From contig FLMG01002637.1 of NCBI GenBank assembly GCA_900088475.1, positions 1 through 64,000 of the forward strand: DNA of 64,000 nucleotides, read 5' to 3'. Position numbers and translations under genes: made by a program. The notes beneath the pieces were generated by a model, which had not been told where the DNA came from, did not search any database, and saw only the letters and a list, made by a program, of their open reading frames with translations. This document shows, one piece after another, positions 23,968 to 34,234 of the stretch (its first letter is position 1; the number at the start of each line of letters is the position of its first letter). The DNA is from Hyphochytrium catenoides. Lineage: Eukaryota; Sar; Hyphochytriomycetes; Hyphochytriales; Hyphochytriaceae.

Positions 23968-26769
23968 AGGACTCTTTACCTGTCCTGAAATACCTCTGCA
24001 AGAATGATGTCGTTGAAGAGGAGTCCACGGAGGTGTTAATATAAGTGATGTTTCTTACGTCCCCCTCACAGTGAGGTACTCACCATTTATGGAGAATAGA
24101 CTGAGCTGAAGGATGTTACCGAACGACTTCAAGCCCTTCCTGCGTTCCCACAGACGCTGTCAAGAACATATGTGGGGGAATGTCCACCCGGTTGGAACCC
24201 CTAACTTAAGAGGAAGACGTACTAGTCCCCTGACGTGAGCTCCTGAGAGGCCATTCTCGGTCCACTAGGAGCTACTAAAGCTAAGGACATGGCGCAGCAA
24301 GAATTTTCGTGGAACCTACCCAACAACCTGCCGCTCGGTTTCCTTCTGTGTGTAGGAGGAAGGCACTCCTGTCATACTGACATACTGACGTTTGAAGTCA
24401 CCAACACTTTCTCCATATGGTACTTCTAATAGACCTAGAATGCCGCGGTAGACAATATAATTAGCTGCAATCTAAGGGTTTTTCTAAGTGAAAACGAGAT
24501 GGAATACATCGCGCTCGTCCGCAATGACATCTGTAGCTAATGCTTCAGAGGAAGTATAGCTACGCCGAGAAGTGATGAGGTCTGCGTTGACAAGCTTCAG
24601 CCTGAGTAGCAGTTACCTCAAATATCAGGGAAAGGGAAAGAGAGGCCTTGGATATGGCTTAAGCCTCAGACTTAACGTAACGTGCACTAGAAGGAGCTCG
24701 TTTTGTTGTTGACAATTATCTCTCGTGGAGAGGATATATATTAGGGAGCGGATCGTTTCAAGGAGGAACATGCAGGGTTCTGCTAATGTGCCGTTCTCTG
24801 ATCAACAAAGCTCACCAGAAGCTTGATTGGGCCATCACCCATCCGAGAGGTACCTGGCGTCACCTGGACCCTTTATTAATAGAGTATGTGAATTAAACTA
24901 GAGCTCCTTCTAGAACTGGGTCTGGCTGACCATTTAGCAGTCAGAACTATTGCTGCATACGCAAGGGCATTTAGAAAGGATTACTGGCTCATTAGACAGA
25001 TTAAGAGTGTCATCTTCATGCAAGTAATGTCAAGATTGAACATATGCCTCTGTGGCATCTATGATTCTCTATCATTTCTCCTTGACTCCAGCGCGGCCCC
25101 CGTCGGCGCCCCATCTTAACCAAATTATGATGATCAGCCAGGCACACCGCTCATCCTTAATAGACCATTCCACTCAGAGTGCTGCTGATGTCTGCTATAG
25201 GTGATGTGCGGTTTGGTAGCTTAATGTTGAGCTAGCAGATAAGAACTGACCCGGAGTGCATCAGCACTTATCCGGGCCATCAACCCGCATGGCTCTCCCC
25301 AACTCAAGTTACCCCCTTTGCCTCTCAGCTTCAACGGACAATGAAATGCGTGCCATGATGGTGCCATCACACTGCACAAGAAGCCAGCCTTCCCGAAAAT
25401 TTCTGTCTCCTGCAAGCAATCCACCGTCAACTCTTTCGTATGGTCCCCGCCTCGCCCAATTCTGAACTTATCTAAGGTTACACAGAGTTGGTAGGTCCAC
25501 CGACAGACAGCAGAAGAGAAAGGAATCAATGACCACAATACCCTCGTGAAGAAGAGGCAGCCACAGTCTAACAGAAAGTGCGGGATGGTGGGTAAAGTTC
25601 TTGCTCGCAGCCGGAAGCACGCAATCAGGATGAGCGCCCGTCTGAGTGTTGTTACTTGTCGTAGTAGGGAAAGGAGAGAGGGAGAAGAGAGCGCCAAGCG
25701 AAGAAGAGATCATGATAAGAGCTTGTACTCACTGTGGGCTGTACACGTACAACGTGGTACGGTATATGACCATTTACAGCTACCGCTAAATATAAAAATA
25801 AGGCCTGTACTTATCATACTAACCCTATCCCTAATCCTAAGCTTCTTTCAATTCAATAGAAATGTATGAGGTGTATAAGGCCTTTAGTTGTGCTGCCTGT
25901 CAGTGCCCTTCCCCTGTGATTGGCTGGATCAGTCTTAGGCCCGCTAACACTGGTGACCAGCAATCTTAGTCTAGGATGCCATCATTGTTCTGCTTCTATG
26001 TTGTCAGTTAAAGGCTTTCCTATCACCCAGACTGTGACTACTCAGGAGCCAATCAAAACGCAGAAAACTCTTAGGCTGCGGGTCTCCTGCTCCTCCAAAG
26101 GCATGATCGTAAGCCATAGATACATTTAGGCCTAAGACGTTTATTGTTTCCTGTGTTTAACCCTGGACTGCAGTTCTAGTCTCCATTCTCCCTCTTCCTC
26201 TTGCTCTCTTGACGCAATCCCTCCATGAATAGTAACCCCTTTGTATATTATGCATGTCAATAGAGTGTGATTCCTATTGCTTATGTCAAGCGCCCGACTG
26301 TGCTGTGAGAAAGAGTGCAACAAGACGTTTCTAGGCGGGCGCGTTGGCCTGGCCCAGACTGTGGGCCGCTTAAAGCCAGCTAAACAGAAAGATACAGTGC
26401 ACCCTTGCTCGCACTTGTTCCAATCTCTTCTCCTTCTATGCTTTAGAAGCCCGCTTTTCCCTGCTCTTGCTGATCCCAAAAGGAAGGGAGAGGCACGGCT
26501 CAGTGCAAGGCTAGCACTGGTCCGGTGGCGGCAAAAGCAGGAAGGTTCCAGGCCTTCTTCAGTAATAAGCCGCGGGGGAAATACTAGATCACCGCCTGGT
26601 CACTGCAGCCACATCACAACTTCCACTCTGCAGCGAACCCACAGGCTGCCGTACTCGCAATCACTACAGCGAGTCTCTCCTATCTCTTTCTTCCTTTCCT
26701 TCGCCTGCTCAACATAGCCTAGCGATAGTTTGCCGCGTTCTCAACACACTTCACACAGTTGATAGAACG
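23968..26769. other. Intergenic stretch, no gene recognised
   Basis: Contains the probable promoter region of the Reeler gene at its right end. A 158-codon minus frame at 25221-25697 lacks any recognisable feature. Confidence 0.5.
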
Positions 26770-28323
26770 ATGGGCTCAATAAAATCCTTTATCAAAGCTC
26801 TCGGGGCCGCTGTGCTATTGCTCGCATCAGCAGTAGATGCTCGACCTAATGGTGCCCCACGCTGTGCCATTAACCCGGATGCAATCTCTGGAGCTCATCA
26901 GTCCCAACCAGTGGATCTTGGAGCTAAACTGGTGGCCTCCTCTGCGACGTACACTCCTGGGCAGGTTATGGAAGTTACCGTCGAGGGCCCTGCGGAGTGG
27001 AAGGGTCTTCTTTTATATGGCGCCCAGGGCGAAGCAGAAGTCGGTCCTGGCAAAGCCGATGGCCGCAAAGCTCACGTCGGAAAGTTCATGGAGATTCCGC
27101 AGAACTTCAAGGCCCAAGCTGTTGATATCTGCCAGACTGCGGGGATTACCAATGAAGCCGATGGCTCAAACCCGGTAGAAGCCTCAACTATCACTCACGC
27201 AAATGGCCAGGCTAAGGGTGGAAAGGTCGTCTTTAAGTGGCAAGCCCCTGCCAATAATGTGGGACCCGTCAGCATCGTTGGAGCAGTGGCCATGGGTGGC
27301 CCCGGTGGCAAATGGGGTGTTCTGAACCAGATTGTCCTTCAGCCTGCTGGCGGAGCAGCCAATGGTGCAGTGGGAGGTGTGGTCCAACAGACAGGAGCTA
27401 AAGTAGATGTGAATGGGCAAGCAGTCATTGACATCCTGCCTCCAGGCAGCGACTGTGGCTGTGGCTTTGGCAAGGCCACTCAGCAGCAAACTGCAGGGGC
27501 ACAGCAGCCCAACGGAGGTGTTCAGCAAACTACAATGGTCAACGGCCAACAACAGCAGCAGCAAGGCGGGGTGTCAATTCACGGAGCCTTTCAGGCTAAC
27601 ATCCAAGGTCCTTTCAATGGCTCTTTCGAGGAGTGGCTTATCCTCATGTTTGGCACTAGCGATTGGGGAGTCCTAACCCAGCAAGGCGGCGCGGTCGGCA
27701 CTACGGTCCACATTGGGAACTCCATGGGTTCGTCTTCTCAAGGTCCAATCGGCTCCAGCACAGGAATTAGCGCCGGAGGAGTGCAGTCATCTACAACGGC
27801 CGGTACTGCTGGTAATGCACCTCCACAGCAAGACTCTCCGTCCTCGGGCTCTGCCAGCACAGGTATTGCTGGTAATGCACCCTCAAAGCAAGATAGTCCC
27901 TCTTCTTCGGGTTCTTCCGGCTCGCCATCCGCATTACCGAGTGGCCCGGTTCAACAGCAAGGTGCTCCCGCAGGAGAGCCATCTCCATCGGTGAGTGTTC
28001 CAGCCATTCCTGGCGTTGGCGCTGGTGCCAGCCAACAGCAGCAGAGTGTAGAGTTGCCTACAGGAGGGGCAACCTCTGGTGCCTCAGCACCTAGCAGCAA
28101 CGCTCCTAGCAAAGCTTCTGGCGCCCCTGTTGGCTCCGGAGGGGCGTCCGCTCCCGCCGGAAACCCTATTCTTAACGCCGGTGCAGCTCAACAGGCTCCC
28201 GCAGCACCTGCCGGTGGCGCAGGCAATGTTGGAACGGTAGCTGTGAGCGACGACATGATTATCGACTCTAAAGACATCGTAGTGGAGGACACCTCGGGAG
28301 CTGGCAGGCGTCTTCGGCATTAG
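26770..28323 (+). CDS. Secreted Reeler-like domain protein with Gly/Ser/Gln-rich tail (1)
   Basis: Intronless, 517 residues. A signal peptide (about 1-24) ends before RPNGAPRC. Residues about 25-205 look like a Reeler domain: a starting PNGAP-C motif, TYTPGQVMEVTVEGP, EWKGLLLYG, HVGKFMEIP, a Cys, STITHANG, VVFKWQAP and a GPVSIVGAVAMGG strand. A middle part (about 215-315) contains CGCGF and the odd segment SFEEWLILMFGTSDWGVL. Residues about 320-490 are Gly/Ser/Pro/Gln low complexity, and the end is DDMIIDSKDIVVEDTSG. No C-terminal hydrophobic anchor is visible, so it is probably secreted or wall-bound. Reeler domains occur in extracellular proteins; partners are unknown. The paralogue is at 37546. 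Confidence 0.75.
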   Translation: MGSIKSFIKALGAAVLLLASAVDARPNGAPRCAINPDAISGAHQSQPVDLGAKLVASSATYTPGQVMEVTVEGPAEWKGLLLYGAQGEAEVGPGKADGRKAHVGKFMEIPQNFKAQAVDICQTAGITNEADGSNPVEASTITHANGQAKGGKVVFKWQAPANNVGPVSIVGAVAMGGPGGKWGVLNQIVLQPAGGAANGAVGGVVQQTGAKVDVNGQAVIDILPPGSDCGCGFGKATQQQTAGAQQPNGGVQQTTMVNGQQQQQQGGVSIHGAFQANIQGPFNGSFEEWLILMFGTSDWGVLTQQGGAVGTTVHIGNSMGSSSQGPIGSSTGISAGGVQSSTTAGTAGNAPPQQDSPSSGSASTGIAGNAPSKQDSPSSSGSSGSPSALPSGPVQQQGAPAGEPSPSVSVPAIPGVGAGASQQQQSVELPTGGATSGASAPSSNAPSKASGAPVGSGGASAPAGNPILNAGAAQQAPAAPAGGAGNVGTVAVSDDMIIDSKDIVVEDTSGAGRRLRH

Positions 28324-29480
28324 GAATCTGTCGTCTTCATTATTACTTTCCTTTCAAGAACGGTCATTCCCTCCTCTAAAATACAAAGTCAAACATCATT
28401 CGTCCCTCAGCTTCCGTTTCGTTCACTGTTTTGCTCATGAGCCTGTTGACGCACTCTACCTCTTTTGATAGCGAGTGATTGCAGTCAACTCCAGGCTTTA
28501 ATAAAGTGAAAAACTGTTAACTATATGCAGAGTTTCTCAATCAGTTCTCCGTTAGAAATAGCATCGTCCTTTCTATTACCTCCATGATACCCTTCGCTTG
28601 CCATCATGCCAATTTCAGTCCGTAACCCACAGCGCTATTTCTCTAAGCCTAACATCTGCGTAACCGCATTTATGATCTTCTAGCTATTTAGGAAGGTCTT
28701 ATTCTCTTCGGAGCCCAAGACCATTCCATCTCCCCTTTACCACTCCTTTCCTCTTCTCTCTCCGTTTGTTACCGAAGTGCAAAAAGAGAATGAAGATGAG
28801 AAATGGACAACCGAAAACGCTTGATTACGTGAGCTCTGAATCATCGTTTGAGAAGAGGGACAGTCCTAAGAACTGTGAGCTCAAAAACAAAATGAAGTGT
28901 TTTCGGAAGCTTACTGTTGACCATTGGAGGGATGTATAGCACCTATCTCTAGCAATCAAAGATTAAAGAAAGATCAACTCATGATAGGAGGACATACATA
29001 GTAGGTGAAGACAGGAGGAAGTACCCGAAAGCGTGAAGAAAGCATTTGGAGTGGTAGTGCAGGGCTGGCGGCAGGACATGCACTATTGCTAAAGTTGAGC
29101 TTCACAATTACATCTTGCCAAGCTATTCTGGATGTGCCACCCGCCAGAATGCGGCAGAGTGTGTCCCAGGGGTAAAGCACTTGCTATTATCGTTGAGCTG
29201 ACATTTACATCTTGCTAAAAGGCACTGTTGACACCGCTGGAGAGAGTCGCTCTTTCGACCACGCCCATAGGCCCATGCGACACATTATGTAAAGCACAGA
29301 AATGGACCATAGGAATAATCAGCAAGGAGATTGTTAACATTGTTTGACCATAGAATCGACAGAAGTAACAGTTCATATTCACCATAATATGTGTGAATGT
29401 AGTAAGTCATAGGATTCTTATTGCTAATAATAATATATAAAGGAGGAAAGGACACGATAGGCCTGCCACCCGCTTGTCTT
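28324..29480. other. Convergent intergenic stretch
   Basis: Lies between the 3' ends of the Reeler gene and the DUF4142 gene. An AATAAA at 28500-28505 is a candidate poly(A) signal for the Reeler gene. No gene is seen. Confidence 0.5.
28500..28505 (+). terminator. Candidate poly(A) signal of the first Reeler gene
   Basis: AATAAA about 177 bases after the stop codon at 28323. Confidence 0.35.
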
Positions 29481-30293
29481 CTACTTGGTCAGCTTGAATG
29501 ACTGCGGTAACACTAGACCCGTATCTTCAGCCAGTTTCATGTGATTCATTACCACGACCACTGCGGCACTGGCAAATTCTCTTACTAGCGGGTTGAGAGT
29601 GGTAGATCGTACCTTTCCAATGAGCGTAAAGACTTTCCCATGCGCGAAGCGGATGTTGTTGGCAAAGGCAACGTCAAAGTCATCACCCATTTTGCCCTGC
29701 ATTTCCGTCAGGAATGCTTGTTGTTCAGCGTTTGGCATGCTGGGCAGGAGAACTCCAAGTTTGTCTGCAAGGCAACGCACTTGCTCGTCCAGGTCGAGAT
29801 GATTCTTCTCAATAGTCTTCGCTGCTGCCTTCACGAGGGCGGAATTGCCGCGCTGCAATGCTTGCTGACTGGCAGGAGCCTCCCAAAGTCCGGCTTGTCT
29901 CACCTTCACGATAAAATCGATGTCGTCAGCGCTGAGGCCCAGAGGATTGGGCTGAAAATTGGTAAGATCTCCACTGGGTGCTGCAGCCCCCGCAGCTCCT
30001 GTGGCAGCAGCGCCGCCGGCAGTAGGCGGGAATGGGGAGAGAACTTGTCCGCTAGGAGGTGGTGGTGCAGCTTGCAGGAACCGTTGGGTGGTGACGGTAC
30101 CATCAACGCTACGTTCAGCAGGCAGAGGATGAGTGAAACCGACTGCCAAAACCACAAGAGTGACGGCGGCCAGCGCCACGCCAGCCACAGTGTAGCGCTT
30201 CGACTTCATCAGTTGTCGGAGCGGCAAGGGCTGTCGCTGTTGCTGAGAAGGTTGGTTATAAGCCAGCTCCAGATCACTGAGGTTATTACTCAT
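29481..30293 (-). CDS. Membrane-anchored DUF4142 protein
   Basis: Intronless, 270 residues. A short cytoplasmic N-terminus (QPSQQQRQPLPLRQLMKSKR) precedes a transmembrane helix at about 35-53 (VAGVALAAVTLVVLAVGF), then a Pro/Ala/Gly-rich linker. Residues about 125-265 form a DUF4142 domain: ADDIDFIVKVRQAGLWEA, NSALVKAAAKTIEKNHLDLDEQVRCLADKLGV, and FVNNIRFAHGKVF-like and FASAAVVVVMNHMKLAEDTG segments. The family has a ferritin-like helical bundle and is mostly bacterial (membrane or periplasmic), with unknown biochemical role. Type II topology would place the domain outside the cell or in the secretory lumen. A bacterial origin is possible but not shown. Confidence 0.75.
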   Translation of the reverse strand: MSNNLSDLELAYNQPSQQQRQPLPLRQLMKSKRYTVAGVALAAVTLVVLAVGFTHPLPAERSVDGTVTTQRFLQAAPPPPSGQVLSPFPPTAGGAAATGAAGAAAPSGDLTNFQPNPLGLSADDIDFIVKVRQAGLWEAPASQQALQRGNSALVKAAAKTIEKNHLDLDEQVRCLADKLGVLLPSMPNAEQQAFLTEMQGKMGDDFDVAFANNIRFAHGKVFTLIGKVRSTTLNPLVREFASAAVVVVMNHMKLAEDTGLVLPQSFKLTK

Positions 30294-32719
30294 TGTTTTC
30301 TGGGAATGACTGGATCTTAAGAAAGACGAAGTAGGAGGAATCCAATGCCCTTAGCTTTTGCCACGATTAGCTGCCGTGTGGAAGTGGCGAGCTGTAGATG
30401 GCTAGACAGAGAAGGCACGGCGCCAAGAGCTGTTGATTGGGCTCCGACGGAAGAAGAAGAAATGGTCTCCTCTCGTCCCATCCCTGTAGCCGCCCTAATC
30501 AAGAAGTCATGCAAGGCCCTAAGAGCCAGCCGCGGTTATCAACTAAGAACAGCGCAGGTCAAAGCTCAAGAGGAAGGAGAGGAGGCAGAAGGAAGAGACG
30601 AAAGGAGAAAATTTGTAGGGAGACATCGAAAGGCTGAAGGACGAAGAGGAAGAGACTCAGGCAAAGAGTACAGAAAGGCCACGTGCCTTAGGTCACGACA
30701 GTGAAGAGTTGAGGTGAGAAGCTGCTGCGCCTGTAATGCAGAGCACAGCAGGCATCTGTACAAAGGCAAAGAGAGGGGAGGAGGAAGGAGGCAGTAGGGC
30801 AGGACATTCTTTGCTGGTGATGAAGGTTATCCTGTCCGTTTTGTCAATCAGTCATGTAAAGAGAGGACACAGAAGGACAGGGGAGCCTGCAGCTTGATTG
30901 TGGGGTATCTTCACTTCGACGTGTGATGAATGACAAGAGCTACGGTTGGCTATGATAATGTATGGCGGCTAGGCGGCTGGAGTTTGATAGGCGAAGCCCG
31001 TGTTTGTTGAAGCTACCGCTGAAAAGCAATGGGTATTATTAGGGACTGATTTACTTAGGCTTTACTAAGAGGATAATAAGATCTTAGTCTTGGACCATTT
31101 ATTTGGGCGACGAAGCTGGTGGAGGATCAAGTGAATATAAACTTTTTAGGCGCATGGTTTTAGGCGGAACCTTTAGAAGCATCAAGGTTCTAAACCTTTG
31201 TTGCTATGCCACTATTATTAATGGGTAGAAGTACGATGAGCAACTAGGACAGAGAAGGTAATTGCTATATTACTACTTACTAGTGTTATATGATTTATTA
31301 GGCGTTTATCAGAGTGGAAGGCTGTTCTACTGTGAATTCTATTTGTAGAAATATTTGGGAAAGGCCAGGTAGGTTTGTTCCAGAAATGCATGTCACATTA
31401 CCCTGAACTACACCAGCCCTGATGTGTAACCTAGATGGCCCTATCTATTCACTTGACCGAATCTGGCCTCTTCCTCCTCGAACTAATTAGGTAATGGCCT
31501 CATACTACCAAGGTTAGGTTTAGGGCTCGTACAAATGATAAAGTCAGGGAGAACATATATTTAGAACTACTTTAGGGAAATATGACACTTATCATAGATA
31601 AGCAGATAGTGTGCACAGTCGGGTGGTTTGCCGCTTCCCTTTGACCTACCTGGAATCACAGTCGGGCCAACGGTAACCCCTTCCGTTCTGACTTCTTCCT
31701 GCCACTGTCTACCGGCCCATATTCTTCCGAATTTGTTCTGCTGGAATCTCAAATGAATACCCTTTGCCTTTGACTGAACCCATTTGGCAGTAGCTCTAAT
31801 CCTCGGCCGTACTGATCCGCAATACTGTGGAGTACCATGAACCCCTTTCGTGTAATTCCCATTGCTTAGTAAGAGTACATCTTATCTTTGGAACCTATCC
31901 TCCTATCCTAATTGCTGCTTCAACTGGCGCTTTCTGGGTCGTTCGCCGAGACTAAATTTAGGTTCTGGTGAGCTGAACCCAAAACCCTTTCCTAAACACC
32001 TGAGGCCTTCCAAAGGTCTGGCAATTACCAGCCATTATAAATGACAGTCAAACAACTTCATTGCAAAAGACGACGATGTGGCGCGACGTTTGTCGGTTCT
32101 TTCTGGCAAGGGATACTTGTACCACATACTGTTTGCCCTTCAGCTCATAGAAATTCTGTTGCCATTGTTTTCTGGCACATGTCGCCATTAGTCCGTCCGT
32201 TATCTTCTCTCTCATCCCCCACCTCCTCTCCCTTCTCTGTGCCTGACAGTGCACCCAGCCATGATGTCGCTTCTGGTTACGCCTCAGCCTGTGGGCAAAG
32301 TGTTCTGCCAAGATCCCCTAACATCCTGCAGGTAAACGTAGAGTGAGCTAGACTTTATGCTGTCATCTGATCACCACCGACTCCTCCTCCTTCATCCTCT
32401 TCATAGGTGAAGGAAAGCCCTTACTCCTGCTACCTGTAGCAGCAGCTATTTTCCAACGGAGGACAGGACAAAGGTATTTGGACCCGGACAGGCAGTCCCT
32501 GCTCACTTTACCATTTTCTGCAAGGGCGGACAGGGACAACGCCTGAACGCGATCATCATCCTTCACAGATAATCGCAGAAGCGTCGTTTACCACAGACGC
32601 TACTACAAAGCAACTGTCCAACCAACCCCTTCAAGTTTGTTCCTTTGTTGGGCAGTTCTATCTAGGTTAGTGGAAACTCAGGTTGCCGACTGTCCTGAAC
32701 CAGGTCAACGACTCTAAGT
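30294..32719. other. Divergent intergenic stretch, no gene recognised
   Basis: Shared upstream region of the DUF4142 gene (minus) and the secreted protein at 32720 (plus). Only short ORFs occur. Confidence 0.5.
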
Positions 32720-34234
32720 ATGACAATCACACGCCGTCTGCTTAGCGTTGCTGCAATCCTAGCAGTGCTTACTGCAGCTCCTGCAGCCGGAGCTCAAGAT
32801 ACCTCTTTCTTCAGAGCTCAGAGATCTTTGCAGGAAGTACGCGCACAGGGAAGAGGGGGAGGAGGAGACGGCGGGGACGGCAACACCGGAGGGAATGACG
32901 GAGGAGGAAATGGTGGAGGAGGAAACGACAACAACGGAGGCAATGGTGACAACAATGACAATGGCGGTAATACAGGTGGTGGTGGTGGAGGAGGTAGTAA
33001 TGGCTTTTGCGCGAACACGGGCCTTCAGCTAAGTGATGGAACCCAGATTCGCACTGGAGCGTGCAGTGAGACGGTTCAAGGAGCCATCCCAAGAGTAGAG
33101 AATATGGTATCAACCAGAATCATTGCGCCTGAGAGTGGTGCTGAGATTGAGGTTGGGGAGAGCTTCACGATCTCGGTGAAGACAAGGAACATGGAGCTTG
33201 GATTTTTCAGTGATCCTCAGCAGCAGTACTATGCCTCTCCTCAGAACCTTAACGCTCAAGGCATCATTCAAGGACATCAGCACGTTGTGCTAGAAGAACT
33301 CAATGGTAACGAGAATACTGACCCCACCGCCTTCAAGTTCTTTAAGGGACTTGATGGTCCGCCTCAAGGAGGGGTCTTGAGCACTGTAGTCCCTGGGCTC
33401 CAGAACACGGGACAGCACCGTATCTGTACGATGACCGGAAGTCTCACCCATCAGCCGGTCATCATGCCTGTGGCCCAGCGTGGTAGCCAGGATGATTGTA
33501 TTCGAATCAATGTCGTTGCACGCGGAACGAAGGGTCAAGGAGGCAATAGTAATAATGGGGGAGGGGGTGCTGCCGACGCCCAGCAGGGAGGTAACAATGA
33601 CGGGGGAGCTGATGGCCAACAGCAGGGAGCCAACAATGGAGGCGGACAACAACAACAAGGAGGAAATGATAACGGAGACGGAGGTGACCAGCAGCAAGGC
33701 GGCAACAACAATGACGGTGGAAATAACCTTACTGGGGGCGCCAATAATGGCAATGTGAACGTTGGCGGGCAGCAGGGTGGTCAGACTGGAAGCGGTCAAG
33801 AGGCTGGAGGACAGAATGGAGGCAATAACCAACAGGCAGGAGGTGATACATCCAGTGGCAACAATCTGCAACAAGGCGGAGAACAATCCGGCAACATCAA
33901 TACTGGAGGTCAAGAAGCTGGTGGTGGGCAAGCAGGAGGGCAACAATCAGGTGCTAATAACGGACAGCAGGCTGGAGAAGGCGCTGCAGGCAACAACGGT
34001 GGACTGCAGCAGCAGCAGGGCGGAGAAAATCCTACAGGCAATAGTGGCGGAGGATTGCAGAATGGTGGGCAGGAGCNNNNNNNNNNNNNNNNNNNNNNNN
34101 NNNNNNNNNNNNNNNNNNNNNNNNNNNNNNNNNNNNGAGCTGCTGGTGGGGCCAACAGAAACTTCTCCCGACAACGTACGGGTGGCTTCCAGCGTCAAGG
34201 CGGAGGTTTCCGTGGAGCTCGTGGAGGGCAGTAG
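32720..34234 (+). CDS. Secreted fungal-type protein with Gly/Asn/Gln-rich flanks, interrupted by an N gap
   Basis: Signal peptide MTITRRLLSVAAILAVLTAA-like (about 1-25), then a Gly/Asn/Asp-rich stretch (about 45-92). A conserved globular domain (about 95-270) follows: FCANTGLQLSDGTQ, ISTRI-like strand, GESFTISVKTRNMELG, YYASPQNL, GIIQGHQHVVLEEL, DPTAFKFFKGL, HRICTMTGSLTHQPVIMPVAQRG and DDCIRINV. This order of motifs is familiar to me from a common secreted protein family of fungi whose function is not known. The remainder is a long GGQ/NNGG-rich tail. Sixty Ns replace bases 34077-34136; after the gap the same frame reads a Gly/Arg/Gln-rich end (GGFQRQGGGFRGARGGQ). The total length of 504 residues assumes the gap is true to size. 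Confidence 0.7.
   Translation: MTITRRLLSVAAILAVLTAAPAAGAQDTSFFRAQRSLQEVRAQGRGGGGDGGDGNTGGNDGGGNGGGGNDNNGGNGDNNDNGGNTGGGGGGGSNGFCANTGLQLSDGTQIRTGACSETVQGAIPRVENMVSTRIIAPESGAEIEVGESFTISVKTRNMELGFFSDPQQQYYASPQNLNAQGIIQGHQHVVLEELNGNENTDPTAFKFFKGLDGPPQGGVLSTVVPGLQNTGQHRICTMTGSLTHQPVIMPVAQRGSQDDCIRINVVARGTKGQGGNSNNGGGGAADAQQGGNNDGGADGQQQGANNGGGQQQQGGNDNGDGGDQQQGGNNNDGGNNLTGGANNGNVNVGGQQGGQTGSGQEAGGQNGGNNQQAGGDTSSGNNLQQGGEQSGNINTGGQEAGGGQAGGQQSGANNGQQAGEGAAGNNGGLQQQQGGENPTGNSGGGLQNGGQEXXXXXXXXXXXXXXXXXXXXXAAGGANRNFSRQRTGGFQRQGGGFRGARGGQ
34077..34136. other. Assembly gap (60 N)
   Basis: Unresolved bases inside the repetitive Gly/Gln/Asn coding region. The true length may differ from 60. Confidence 1.

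Noticed and set aside
25221-25697. 158-codon minus-strand frame
   Set aside because: No signal peptide, domain or conserved motif, and mixed composition; considered chance.
33290-33946. 218-codon minus-strand frame
   Set aside because: Shadow of the Gly/Gln/Asn-rich coding repeats of the 32720 gene.
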